NCBI RefSeq assembly: GCF_014637795.1
Contig: NZ_BMFD01000017.1
Location: 1-64,000 of the forward strand
Source: Belliella aquatica
GTDB lineage: Bacteria > Bacteroidota > Bacteroidia > Cytophagales > Cyclobacteriaceae
DNA: 64,000 nucleotides
Reading direction: 5' to 3'
Shown: positions 1-9,498 of the stretch, in pieces
Layout of the letters: the number at the start of each line of letters is the position of its first letter
How positions within the stretch are numbered: the stretch's first letter is position 1
Notes under the pieces: generated by a model
Database searches by the model: none
What the model saw: the letters and a program-made list of their open reading frames with translations, nothing else
Told to the model about the DNA's origin: nothing
Position numbers and translations under genes: made by a program

Positions 1-1
1 T

Positions 2-3000
2 GGCCTGGGAAAAACTTTTACGATCACAGTGAATCCTACGCCTGTTATTTCCAACAAAGCTCCAGAGCCTATTTGTTCGGGGGATGCATTTACGGTTAAT
101 CCTGTGAATGTACTGGGTGGAGACATTGTGCCAGCAGGAACTACTTATACATGGACTATTAAGTCGGCGGATGCTGGGATCAGTGGAGCAGAGCCAAGCA
201 GTGCAGTGGGTGTTATTTCACAGACTTTGACCAACAGCACTAATACTGTTAAAGCGGTAATCTACTTGGTAACACCAACCTCGGGAGATGATGGATCTTG
301 TGTGGGTGATGCATTTGAGATAGAAGTGACGGTGAATCCTACTCCCGTAATTGGGGACAAGATAGCACCTGAGATTTGCTCCAATGGTCTTTTTGAATTT
401 GAACCTGTGAATGTACTGGGTGGAGACATCGTGCCACTTGGTACCACTTACACTTGGACAGTAGCTGCAAATGCTGATGTAGTGGGTCAATCTGATCAAA
501 TTACTACTGCGCAGCAAAAAATTTCCCAGACGCTTCGCAATCTGACCAATACTCCTAAGACGCTTGTCTATACGGTGACACCACTAGTCGGTACTTGTGC
601 GGGTGATTCGTTTACTGTCACCGTGACGATTAATCCTACGCCAGAGATAGCTAAAAAAGAAGCAGAGATTTGCTCAGAAAACACTTTTGAGGTAGATCCT
701 CTTACCCTTGCTGAACTTGGAGATATCATTCCTGCCAATACTACTTATACTTGGACGGTAGCTTCCAATACAAACCTCACGGGTCAAAGTGATGTCTCGG
801 ATCGCCAGTCCAAGATTTCTCAGACACTTACAAACTTGACCAATGAAGTTCGTACGGTGATCTACACAGTGACGCCATATTCTGAGGCAGTAGGTGGCTG
901 TGAGGGTCTTCCTTTTGAGATAGAAGTGACGGTGAATCCTACTCCTGTGATCGAGGACAAGATAGCACCTGAAATATGTTCTAACGGTGATCTGAATTTT
1001 GTTGCTGTCAACGGTCAGGATAATGATATTGTACCTGTAGGTACGAAATATACCTGGACAATCAAAACAGATAATGCCAATATTGAGGGGCAATTACTTG
1101 AAGCTGATCCACAGGATAGAGTTATCCAGATCCTTCGTAACCTTACTATTACGTCACAGACGATTGTTTATGAAGTAACACCCATATCCGGTGATTGTGC
1201 GGGGGATACCTTTGAGCTGAGTGTTACAGTAACACCTACTCCAGAAATAGAGGATGTAGAATCTGGGATTTGTTCGGAAGAGTTTTTTGTAGTAGAGCCA
1301 TTAAAAGGAGGGGGTGTATCAGGAAATGATATCGTGCCGACAAATACCGTTTACACCTGGACAGTTGTAGACAATGAAAATGTAACAGGAGATGTTGACG
1401 AGCCTTCATTCCAGACCATCATCACACAGCAGCTGACAAACCTGACCAATGAAGCGCAGGTTGTTGTTTACACTGTAACACCATATGCAGAAGCAGACGG
1501 CAGTTGTCCTGGAGAGACGTTTGAAGTCAGAGTCACAGTTAATCCGAAGCCAACCATAGAAGATGTAGAATCTGAGATTTGTTCGGAAGAGTTTTTTGTA
1601 GTAGAGCCAGTAAATGGAGGCGGCGTATCAGGAAATGATATTGTGCCGACAAATACCGTTTACACCTGGACAGTAGTTGACAATGAAAACGTAACTGGAG
1701 ATGTTGACGAGCCTTCATTCCAGACCCTCATCACACAGCAGCTGACAAACATGTCCAACGAAGAGCAGGTTGTTGTTTACACTGTAACACCATATGCAGA
1801 AGTTGACGGCAGTTGCCCCGGAGAGACGTTTGAAGTCAGAATCACAGTCAAACCAACCCCAGTAATCTCCCCAAAAGAACTTGTAATATGCTCAGAAGAT
1901 GATTTTGAGTTAGGGCCTATCCATGGCGAAAATGGAGACATCATTCCTCTAGGGACGAAGTATATTTGGATGGTGATACAAAATGTTGGAGGTATAATTG
2001 GTCCAACCAATGAAGATTCCCCTCAGGATAAAATTTCATCTGATGCCTTAATCAATCCAGGTAATACCCCTTCAGTTGTTGTTTATGAAGTTACACCTAT
2101 CAGTGCAGATGGTTGTGAAGGTGACAGCTTTACCCTTAGCATTACCGTCAAAGACCCCATTGTTATCCAAGGGGATCACCTGAATTACAATGGTTTTGGA
2201 GTGTCTTGTTTTGGGGCTGAAGATGGATTTATCCAAGTGACTGTAAGTGGTGGTAAATTGCCTACTGAGGATCCTGATGATTATAACTATTCTTGGTTGG
2301 GTCCTGATGGATTTAGTGCTAATTCCAAGGATATTTCTGGATTAAACCCAGGGACTTATATCCTCACAGTAGATGATAATTCTGGCTTATGTCTTATGAC
2401 AAAGAGTTTTGAAATCACAGAACCAACTCCGGTTGTAGTTACTGAGCAAATTTCAAGTTATAACGGTTTTGAAATCAGTTGTTTTGGCGCAAGTGATGGT
2501 AGCATATCCCTTGATGTCAGTGGCGGAGCAGGAGGATACACCTACGCATGGGTGGCTACAAATGGTGGCGAAATTCCTTCAGGAATGGAAAATCAAGCCT
2601 TGTTAGATAACCTGATTGCAGGTACTTACATAGTAACAGTTACGGATGCCAATGGCTGTGCACAGGACATAGACTATACCCTTAGACAGCCAGCCCCATT
2701 GGAGCTTAGGGAAATCGTAGATCAGCGAAGAAATGTTTTGTGCTATGGCGAGGATACTGGACAGATTTCATTATTGGCCACTGGAGGAGTTAAGGACTAC
2801 CGCTATAATTTGGCAGGTGTAGACTTCGAAGGAGAACAGGTTGATTTAATCTCTGGAATCACAGGATTGAATAATTATATTTTCGAGAACCTAAAGGCAG
2901 GTGTATACACATTGTCCGTATTAGATTTAAATGGTTGTGTTACTGCATTACCTGGAAATATTACCATCAGCCAGCCAGATGCTCCTTTAGCAATCAGTAA

Positions 3001-5962
3001 TGAAGTGCTATCTGATTATAGTGGATTTAATATCGCATGTTTCGGAGACCTTAATGGGTCAATTAGTTTACAGGTAAGTGGTGGGACAGCACCATACACC
3101 TATGCCTGGATGGGTCCTAATGGATTTACTTCCACAGCCTTGAATCTGTCAGGCCTCGGTGCTGGTAAGTATACTTTGGTGATCAAGGATGCCAATGATT
3201 GTATCCTTGAAAAAGAATTTGAATTGGTAGAACCAGCTCCAATTACAGTTAATGCCCTTCCTCAAAATGTATTGTGTGGGGCTGAAAGTAATGGCAATAT
3301 TTTTATAAGAGGGTTCAGTGGTGGCACAGGAAACTACCAATTCCTTTGGGTAAAGGATGGGGTTGGAGAAATTAGAAGAACTTTTGTACCGGAAGATCTG
3401 CGCAACATTGGCCCTGGGAAATATTTCTTAATTGCTACGGATGAGAATTCCTGTGAATATATAGAAGAATTTGTGATCACTGAACCGGATCCTCTCGTGG
3501 TTTCCTTAATGGATAAATCAGATAACCTGTGTTTTGGGGAAAATAATGGCGCGTTGACTATTGATGTTACAGGTGGGGTGGGTCCTTATGTATACCAATG
3601 GACAGGGCCAAATGGCTATACTTCTTCCAACAAAGATCTCGGAGGGTTATTCTCCGGAGTATATGAATTAGTACTCATGGATGCTCTACAATGTACCCAA
3701 AGCCTGACTGTAACCATAGATGAACCCGAAGAAATAATTATAGAAGAGCTTATAGATAATGTAAGTTGCTTTGGGGGGAATAATGGCGCCATCCGCTTAA
3801 CTGTTTCAGGCGGAGTACCACCTTACCGATACTTATGGCTCGGGCCAAATGGATTCACTTCTACTTCTAGGGATATTAGAGATTTAATTGCTGGGGAATA
3901 TGAACTTCTGATTACTGATCAAATTGGATGCGTAATTACCAGAGAATTTGAAATCAATCAGCCTGAACCAATAGTTATAGATGCAAATATTTCTTCTTAT
4001 AATGGTTTTCAAATAAGCTGTAAGGGTGGAAGCGATGGTTTTATAGACATCACAATTACTGGAGGAAATGGAGGATATAGGATTTTCTGGGAAGGTCCCA
4101 ATGGATTTAGATCTAATTTGTCTAAAATAGAAGGCCTACTTCCTGGTGCTTACGAACTTGCTGTGATTGATGAGAAGAATTGTTTGCAAACAGCGCAATA
4201 TTTGCTGGTTGCTCCAGAAGAACTTTTAATAACTGAAGAAGACTTAATCTTTAAAGATGTTTCTTGTTTTGGAGGTAAGGATGGTAGTCTACAGGTTAAT
4301 ATCACCCAAGCATCTGTAGGTCCTTATAGATTTGAATTAGTTGGTAAGAGTGTAGATGGGTTCCCATTTGCGGAATCAGTCTTGGTAGATGAATTGCTTT
4401 ATGAATTCACAGGTCTTAGATCGGGAGAATACGAGCTAACTGTTTCGGATGCAAATGGTTGTTCTTTAAGTGAACTATCAGGACTGAAGATTGACCAACC
4501 AGAGTCACCACTTAATTTTGATATTTTAAAGACAGACAATACTTGTTATAAATCCAATGATGGAAAAATTCAAATTACTCCAACAGGCGGTACTGCTCCG
4601 TATACAATAATCTGGACAAATGGATCACAATCGTTCAGTATGGAGAACTTATCACCTGGGCTTTATGGCGCCATAATTACGGATGCGAAAGGTTGTGAAG
4701 TAAAATTTGAAACAGAGCTTATTGAGGCACCCATTTTTGAACTACGAGAAGAAGTCAACAGAATATCATGTTTTGGTTTAAAAGATGGTTCAATCAATCT
4801 AAATATTGTGGGTGGAGAAGCACCGCTATTGATACAATGGGGTCATGGACCGCAGGAACCAATTCTTAATAATTTAGAAAAGGGGATCTATAGTGTTACA
4901 ATTATAGATGCGGGTGGTTGTGTGATTAAAAAAGACTTTGTGATTAACGAACCACAACCCTTAGAATTGACTGGAAATGTTTCAGATGCTTTTGATTGTG
5001 AAGATCCTAACTCTGGAGCTATCAATATCATTCCTTTTGGTGGAACAGCGCCTTATACCTTCAATTGGAGTAATGGAGAAAACAGTCAAAATCTGAATAA
5101 TATTGGACCAGGTTCTTATAGCCTTGAATTGATTGATGCCAATGGTTGTAGCATCGTTCGTCAATTCACTATATTAAGACCTGAGGCCTTGAAGATTTCT
5201 GTGTCAAGAACAACTGAAAGAATTTGTGATCCAAGAGGCTTGAAATCATATTTTGAAGTTTCTATTTCTGGAGGAATTGCACCATACTCCATTCAATGGA
5301 ATAGAGGAAATGTTTCCAATAATGGTGCTTCTATGGAAACAGATGAGTTAGGAGTCTTTATAGTAACAGTAAAAGATTCAAGAGGATGTCCTTTAGAACA
5401 ATCTTTCCAAGTTATTGAAGAAGATCCTTTGATTCCAGAATTTGATTTTAAATCAAATTCTTATGAGTTCTCCTATGAAAATCTGGTCAATTTTGACATT
5501 CAGTTTAGCAATTTAAGTCAAGGTGTATATAAAGAAATTGTATGGGAATTCGGTGATGGCTCTACAAGTACTCAATGGGAGCCAATTCATAAATATGCAA
5601 AACCTGGGACTTATCAAATTACACTTAAACTCAAAGATTTGGATGGGTGTATCGTAGAGATGCGAAAAGAAATAGTTATCACTGATTTCTTTTTTGAAGT
5701 TCCCAATGTTTTTACTCCAAATGGTGATGGTGTTAATGATTATTTCTATCCTAAATTTCTTTACATCAAAGATATACATGTAATGATCATGAATAAATGG
5801 GGAGAGTTGATTTACGAATCAAAGGATCTTGATGCAGCTGGATGGAACGGAAAACTCAAAGAGGAAGATGCTGTTATCGGAAATTATGCTTACAGGATTC
5901 AATTTACCACGCTAGATGGACGACTAATTGACCGTTCGTCTGTATTTCTACTGGCTAGATAA
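2..5962 (+). CDS. Giant SprB/PKD-repeat adhesin with T9SS sorting domain (5' partial)
   Basis: The reading frame is open from the window edge (the GTG at 29 is internal, since codons 2-28 continue the repeat), so the N-terminus and signal peptide lie outside. Counted from 29, about 1,977 codons are visible. Residues ~1-710 hold seven ~100-aa PKD-like repeats, each with a conserved ICS near its start and a D-I-[VI]-P ... Y-x-W strand. Residues ~715-1765 hold about thirteen SprB-type repeats (CFG..DG.I...V.GG..PY.Y.W.GPNG). A PKD domain follows (WEFGDGS), then a ~90-aa gliding-motility-associated C-terminal domain beginning near VPNVFTPNGDGVND, the type B sorting signal of T9SS cargo. By family knowledge this is a secreted, cell-surface adhesin used in gliding or attachment. 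Its stop overlaps the start of the PorP/SprF gene (TAATG), indicating translational coupling. Confidence 0.93.
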   Translation, partial: GLGKTFTITVNPTPVISNKAPEPICSGDAFTVNPVNVLGGDIVPAGTTYTWTIKSADAGISGAEPSSAVGVISQTLTNSTNTVKAVIYLVTPTSGDDGSCVGDAFEIEVTVNPTPVIGDKIAPEICSNGLFEFEPVNVLGGDIVPLGTTYTWTVAANADVVGQSDQITTAQQKISQTLRNLTNTPKTLVYTVTPLVGTCAGDSFTVTVTINPTPEIAKKEAEICSENTFEVDPLTLAELGDIIPANTTYTWTVASNTNLTGQSDVSDRQSKISQTLTNLTNEVRTVIYTVTPYSEAVGGCEGLPFEIEVTVNPTPVIEDKIAPEICSNGDLNFVAVNGQDNDIVPVGTKYTWTIKTDNANIEGQLLEADPQDRVIQILRNLTITSQTIVYEVTPISGDCAGDTFELSVTVTPTPEIEDVESGICSEEFFVVEPLKGGGVSGNDIVPTNTVYTWTVVDNENVTGDVDEPSFQTIITQQLTNLTNEAQVVVYTVTPYAEADGSCPGETFEVRVTVNPKPTIEDVESEICSEEFFVVEPVNGGGVSGNDIVPTNTVYTWTVVDNENVTGDVDEPSFQTLITQQLTNMSNEEQVVVYTVTPYAEVDGSCPGETFEVRITVKPTPVISPKELVICSEDDFELGPIHGENGDIIPLGTKYIWMVIQNVGGIIGPTNEDSPQDKISSDALINPGNTPSVVVYEVTPISADGCEGDSFTLSITVKDPIVIQGDHLNYNGFGVSCFGAEDGFIQVTVSGGKLPTEDPDDYNYSWLGPDGFSANSKDISGLNPGTYILTVDDNSGLCLMTKSFEITEPTPVVVTEQISSYNGFEISCFGASDGSISLDVSGGAGGYTYAWVATNGGEIPSGMENQALLDNLIAGTYIVTVTDANGCAQDIDYTLRQPAPLELREIVDQRRNVLCYGEDTGQISLLATGGVKDYRYNLAGVDFEGEQVDLISGITGLNNYIFENLKAGVYTLSVLDLNGCVTALPGNITISQPDAPLAISNEVLSDYSGFNIACFGDLNGSISLQVSGGTAPYTYAWMGPNGFTSTALNLSGLGAGKYTLVIKDANDCILEKEFELVEPAPITVNALPQNVLCGAESNGNIFIRGFSGGTGNYQFLWVKDGVGEIRRTFVPEDLRNIGPGKYFLIATDENSCEYIEEFVITEPDPLVVSLMDKSDNLCFGENNGALTIDVTGGVGPYVYQWTGPNGYTSSNKDLGGLFSGVYELVLMDALQCTQSLTVTIDEPEEIIIEELIDNVSCFGGNNGAIRLTVSGGVPPYRYLWLGPNGFTSTSRDIRDLIAGEYELLITDQIGCVITREFEINQPEPIVIDANISSYNGFQISCKGGSDGFIDITITGGNGGYRIFWEGPNGFRSNLSKIEGLLPGAYELAVIDEKNCLQTAQYLLVAPEELLITEEDLIFKDVSCFGGKDGSLQVNITQASVGPYRFELVGKSVDGFPFAESVLVDELLYEFTGLRSGEYELTVSDANGCSLSELSGLKIDQPESPLNFDILKTDNTCYKSNDGKIQITPTGGTAPYTIIWTNGSQSFSMENLSPGLYGAIITDAKGCEVKFETELIEAPIFELREEVNRISCFGLKDGSINLNIVGGEAPLLIQWGHGPQEPILNNLEKGIYSVTIIDAGGCVIKKDFVINEPQPLELTGNVSDAFDCEDPNSGAINIIPFGGTAPYTFNWSNGENSQNLNNIGPGSYSLELIDANGCSIVRQFTILRPEALKISVSRTTERICDPRGLKSYFEVSISGGIAPYSIQWNRGNVSNNGASMETDELGVFIVTVKDSRGCPLEQSFQVIEEDPLIPEFDFKSNSYEFSYENLVNFDIQFSNLSQGVYKEIVWEFGDGSTSTQWEPIHKYAKPGTYQITLKLKDLDGCIVEMRKEIVITDFFFEVPNVFTPNGDGVNDYFYPKFLYIKDIHVMIMNKWGELIYESKDLDAAGWNGKLKEEDAVIGNYAYRIQFTTLDGRLIDRSSVFLLAR
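1241..1858 (+). repeat. Tandem near-identical 309-bp duplication inside the adhesin
   Basis: Two consecutive 309-bp units (103 codons each, about 1241-1549 and 1550-1858) encode almost identical PKD-like repeats five and six, while the other repeats are strongly diverged. This points to a recent unequal-crossover or slippage duplication that kept the frame. Confidence 0.85.
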
Positions 5963-6978
5963 TGAAAAGAATATTAATTGTAATTTTAGCTTTAATTGTA
6001 AATTTTGGAAATGCACAAGATTTTCATTTCTCCCAGTTTTATGCCGGACCTTTGAATTTAAACCCTGCTTTGACTGGTTCAAGTGAGCAGACTAGAATGG
6101 GGATCAATTATAGAAAACAATGGCCTGGATTAGATTTTGATTTTAATGGATATTCTGCTTTTATAGATCATTATAGTTTTGATATGAGAAGCGGAATTGG
6201 ACTGGTGGTTAATTCCTTCAATGAGCAAAACATGAGTCTGAATACTTCAGAAGTCGCCCTATTATATGCCTATAACTTAAGTATATCTGAATATTCAAGT
6301 ATTCGGATGGGTACTCAAATCACCTATGCTAGACGAACAGGAAATTTGGAAAACTTGCTTTTTGGTGATCAGATTGATGTTTTTAATAGAGGGATTAATC
6401 CAAATACAATTGATTTACTTCAGCAAATGGATCCATTTGGATATTTAGATTTTGGTTTTGGATTGTTATATGCAAATCCTGACTTTTGGTTAGGGATTAG
6501 CGGTCACCATTTGAATAATCCAAAAATGATGCATGTCACAAGTTCTGAATTTGAATTTTTACCAAAGAAATATGGAATTCAGGCCGGGTGGCAGAAGGAT
6601 ATTGGAAGTAGGAGGTATTGGGGTGATGATAGCGAAAGATATCTTACAATCATGGCAAACTACAAAGCTCAAGGGGTTTTCTCTCAGTTTGATATCAATG
6701 CCCAAACAAAATATGATTCATTTATTTTTGGACTAGGGTTTAGAGGGATGACGAGCAAAAGTGAAATGAAAAATTATGATTCCTTGATTGGGCTATTTGG
6801 TTTTTCGCTAAATAGCGGAATAGTGATTGGTTATTCCTATGATTGGATGCTTTCTCAAGTAGGAGCAAATACGAAAGGGTCTCATGAATTCTCCTTGAGA
6901 TATCAGTTTCTTGCTGGCAACCAAAAGAAAAGAGGACAGAGAGACAGAGTACTGAAGTGTTTTGATTATACATTTTAA
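5962..6978 (+). CDS. PorP/SprF family type IX secretion outer-membrane protein
   Basis: 338 aa. It starts with a signal peptide (MKRILIVILALIVNFGNAQ) followed at once by the family hallmark DFHFSQFYAGPLNLNPALTGS. The rest is beta-barrel-like with aromatic-rich alternating strands. Members of PorP/SprF sit in the outer membrane, work with the T9SS and are typically encoded right after the large type-B-sorted cargo protein they help secrete or anchor. Here the start codon overlaps the adhesin stop by one base, so the two form an operon and this protein is probably the dedicated partner of that adhesin. The length is normal for the family (~300-340 aa). No terminator of textbook quality follows. 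Confidence 0.92.
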   Translation: MKRILIVILALIVNFGNAQDFHFSQFYAGPLNLNPALTGSSEQTRMGINYRKQWPGLDFDFNGYSAFIDHYSFDMRSGIGLVVNSFNEQNMSLNTSEVALLYAYNLSISEYSSIRMGTQITYARRTGNLENLLFGDQIDVFNRGINPNTIDLLQQMDPFGYLDFGFGLLYANPDFWLGISGHHLNNPKMMHVTSSEFEFLPKKYGIQAGWQKDIGSRRYWGDDSERYLTIMANYKAQGVFSQFDINAQTKYDSFIFGLGFRGMTSKSEMKNYDSLIGLFGFSLNSGIVIGYSYDWMLSQVGANTKGSHEFSLRYQFLAGNQKKRGQRDRVLKCFDYTF

Positions 6979-7162
6979 TTATACCCATCCTATTTTAGTC
7001 TTCTTTGAGATAGAAAGATTTTTGTTTGAGTCGGTTTGCATCTTTGTTTTAAAAGACGGCATAATGATTCTTTTCTGATAAAATGAATTTAATAGCTTAC
7101 TTAAGCTTTTGCCGTCTCACTCCAAACCTGTGTTTCTATAATTCAAAAAATTTGTTCCTCTC

Positions 7163-7345
7163 CTATAACCTATGTTCACTAAACTGTACATATCCAAGTT
7201 GATTGGTTACAAGATTTGTATTCCCTATGCTAAATGATGGGGTATTCGTATGATGATGTCCATATACCCAATGAGGGATTTTAGAATCTTCAATTAAATC
7301 ATAAAGTTCTAAAGCGTATGCTTTATTCAAATTTATGATGGTTCA
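7163..7345 (-). pseudogene. Metallophosphoesterase C-terminal remnant
   Basis: On the minus strand the frame ending at TAG 7163 reads ALELYDLIEDSKIPHWVYGH then HHTNTPSFSIGNTNLVTNQL and GYVQFSEHRL. This is typical of the C-terminal half of Bacteroidota calcineurin-like phosphoesterases, including the metal-binding GHHH motif. An in-frame TGA lies just upstream near 7343, no start codon is available, and the N-terminal D-x-H and GNHD motifs are absent. This is a decayed fragment, not a working gene. Confidence 0.72.
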
Positions 7346-7494
7346 AAAAAGCTTTACTCCTTTAAAACTAACCAAAAAATCGTTGAAGCTGATTAAAATT
7401 AAAGATGCTGCAGATCCGCTTTCATAATGGAAAAGATTTATGATTCGGCATGAAGTTCATTACAATCAGGCCTTGTCCATTCATAGACGAAATT

Positions 7495-7560
7495 CGACTA
7501 TATGTGCATTATTATTATTAAGTGAAATATTCAAATGTTGATGTCATTGTGGATAATCAT
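7495..7560. repeat. R1 palindromic element, copy 1 (diverged left end)
   Basis: The right end TGTCATTGTGGATAATCAT matches the R1 consensus (TGTCATTGCGGATAATCAT), and the internal AAGTGAAAT...TCAAATgtTG matches the copy near 15.95 kb. The left arm is eroded. The flanking TGAAGTTCATTACAATCAG at 7450 also recurs at 15919, so the shared unit is longer than the palindrome. Confidence 0.65.
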
Positions 7561-7730
7561 GTTAGAAATGAAGATCTATTGTCTAACATAGATATAGCCT
7601 ATAGTCTTTATCCTAACATATGGTTCATAGATAAAAGTTATCAAATTTTAATTTCTATGGAGACATTTGTCACACACTATTTTATTTAGAATCCTCAACT
7701 TTGAAATATCAAACAAAAACAAAAATTAAA

Positions 7731-8372
7731 ATGGAAAATCAAATTACAATACCAAGAATAGGTGATACAGCACCAGATTTTAAAGCTATGACAACAACAG
7801 GTCCAATGCAGTTCTCTGATCACATCAAGGGAAGTTGGACGATTTTGTTTTCTCATCCTGCCGATTTTACCCCTGTATGTACCACTGAAATGACTGGCTT
7901 TGCACTTGATCAAAAGTATTTTGACGAGAAAAACACAAAACTTGTTGGTTTAAGTATAGATTCTATTCATTCGCATATTGCTTGGGTGAATAATGTTAAG
8001 AAAAACACAGGAGTACTATTTGAGTTTCCAATTATTGCAGACATTGATATGAATGTGTCTAAATTATATGGGATGCTTCAGCCTGGAGAGAGTGAAACTG
8101 CAGCAGTTAGGGCTGTGTTTTTTATAGATCCAAAAGGAAAAATCAGATTAATCATGTATTATCCGCTCAACGTGGGTAGGAATATGGATGAAATAAAAAG
8201 ATCTCTTGTGGCTTTACAAACGGCTGATCAATATAAAGTATCTTTACCACTCAATTGGAGAGAGGGGGACAAAGTGATAGTTTCTCCACCCAAAACAGTT
8301 GCTGAAATGCTTGAAAGGGAAGCTAGTGACTATGAAATGGTAGATTTTTATCTTGCTAAAAGGGATTTATAA
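7731..8372 (+). CDS. 1-Cys peroxiredoxin (Prx6-type, AhpC/TSA superfamily)
   Basis: 213 aa from the ATG at 7731. An upstream in-frame TTG at 7701 adds ten residues of low-complexity Lys/Gln/Thr and is unlikely to be the start. The protein reduces H2O2 and alkyl hydroperoxides. The catalytic motif PxxxTxxC is seen as P43-A-D-F-T47-P-V-C50, with Cys50 the peroxidatic residue. There is no other cysteine, so it must be a 1-Cys enzyme needing an external thiol reductant. The C-terminal extension (LNWREGDKVIVSPP) is the mark of the Prx6 subfamily. The protein is cytoplasmic. A strong rho-independent terminator follows directly, so the gene is monocistronic. Confidence 0.95.
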   Translation: MENQITIPRIGDTAPDFKAMTTTGPMQFSDHIKGSWTILFSHPADFTPVCTTEMTGFALDQKYFDEKNTKLVGLSIDSIHSHIAWVNNVKKNTGVLFEFPIIADIDMNVSKLYGMLQPGESETAAVRAVFFIDPKGKIRLIMYYPLNVGRNMDEIKRSLVALQTADQYKVSLPLNWREGDKVIVSPPKTVAEMLEREASDYEMVDFYLAKRDL

Positions 8373-8390
8373 TTTCATTTAACTAAAAAA

Positions 8391-8430
8391 AAAAGTGCTG
8401 ATAAAAATTTATTGATCAGCACTTTTTTTT
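8391..8430 (+). terminator. Rho-independent terminator of the peroxiredoxin gene
   Basis: Perfect 11-bp stem AAAGTGCTGAT (8392-8402) / ATCAGCACTTT (8415-8425) with a 12-nt loop and a T8 tract, 19 nt after the stop codon. Confidence 0.92.
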
Positions 8431-8692
8431 AATGTACATAAGCTTTTTTTTTATTATGAATTTTTAGCATTACAAAAAATGTGTTTTGTTGGCATCAACG
8501 AATAACATTATTTTCAACTTGCTTTCAATTGAACTAAATTGTATTTGAAAACTCAGCTTATATTAAAATAAAAGTCTTTGCTAGATTTTATTTTTTATTC
8601 GGTAGGTTGAAAAATTCTAATTAAGAAGTCCATATATCATCTGCTAAATTTTTATTTCTCTTTTATACATAGGGCTGCTTTCGAGAATATGA

Positions 8693-9079
8693 ATCAATTT
8701 TAAATCTCAAAACACGAAAGATAGGAATTTAATTTGTTCCAAATTTGGCATTGAAATTCCAAGTGATAGGAGTAGATGGATCAGTGAAGAAGAAGTGGAA
8801 GTTATTAGTCCTAAAACCTTGTTAAAAAAGTTTGAGATTGGAAAAATAGATCTTTTGCAAATAGATGCAGAAGGTTATGACTTAGAGGTTATCCGTATTT
8901 TTGATATTGAGAATTCAAAACCTGAAGCCATTATTTTTGAAAATGTAGGTTTGGAAGAAAATGACTATCAAACCTATCTAGAGAAATTGAAGGATGCAGG
9001 GTACAAGACGAGAAAATTTGGACCAAATACCTTGGCATTAAAAAATGGTTATACTGAATTCCAAAAATATTTTACCTAA
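8693..9079 (+). pseudogene. FkbM-type methyltransferase, C-terminal remnant
   Basis: The frame opened after the TGA at 8690 reads through to 9079. Its core KIDLLQIDAEGYDLEVIRIF is the SAM-binding end of FkbM-family O-methyltransferases (usual motif K-x-D-x-[EDA]-GxE/YD), followed by ...PEAIIFENVGL, also typical. Only ~128 residues of a ~250-aa domain are present and the upstream Rossmann half is missing. A 94-aa ORF from the GTG at 8795 could be initiated but would lack the cofactor-binding N-terminus. I call it a 5'-truncated remnant. Confidence 0.7.
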
Positions 9080-9191
9080 TTACTGCTTTAAACTAATAAC
9101 TACTTAAAATCATCTAAATACAATATTAGATTGCTGTGGACTACAACAAGGCGAACAAACTATTTGCTTTTTACGCCTAAATAATTTGTTG

Positions 9192-9396
9192 ATGATTATC
9201 CGCAAGCTTATTTGTGATAAAGTCGCATTCTGGCGTAACTGAATATAATTATTAGGCATATCTCCTTTCATGCCAGTAGCCATCCAAAATAGTATAATCA
9301 TCAGATTTAAATCTTCATTGGACTGCGGACTGTTGACAATTATCCGCTATATTTCAGGTTTTCAACTTAATTACTGGCCTAATTGCGGATAATCAT
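9192..9396. repeat. R1 palindromic elements, copies 2 (partial) and 3
   Basis: Copy 3 (9332-9396) has inverted ends AATTATCCGC and GCGGATAAT with GTTGAC before the left arm and CAT after the right arm. Copy 2 (9192-9245) keeps only the left arm GATTATCCGCAAG and the internal TTGTGATAAAGTCGCATTCTGG. The 419-bp gap between 9079 and 9499 is otherwise non-coding; minus-strand ORFs in it are translations of the repeat. Confidence 0.72.
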
Positions 9397-9438
9397 TTTT
9401 TTATATATTTTTAAAGCCTATAATTATAGATTTTTGTT

Positions 9439-9483
9439 GTGACCTAAGTCACTATTTGGTAAAAATTTCTTTTTTTATTTTGC
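9439..9483 (+). promoter_or_regulatory. CRP/FNR-like operator and promoter of the cytochrome c peroxidase gene
   Basis: The perfect palindrome GTGAC-CTAA-GTCAC (9439-9452) has CRP/FNR-family geometry (5-bp arms, 4-bp spacer). A Bacteroidota-style promoter follows: TTG at 9456-9458, 17 bp, then TATTTTG at 9476. With a start site about 9487-9489 the palindrome centre (9445.5) falls near -42, the usual class II activator position. Confidence 0.55.
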
Positions 9484-9498
9484 TTAAAATCAAGCACG

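Noticed and set aside
7052-7116. AGACGGCA...TGCCGTCT inverted pair after the porP-like gene as a terminator
   Set aside because: Arms are only 8 bp with a loop of nearly 50 nt and no T tract; not a credible terminator.
9110-9301. Minus-strand 63-codon ORF as a gene
   Set aside because: It is a translation of repeat DNA (R1 family and flanks), with no RBS, promoter or family resemblance.
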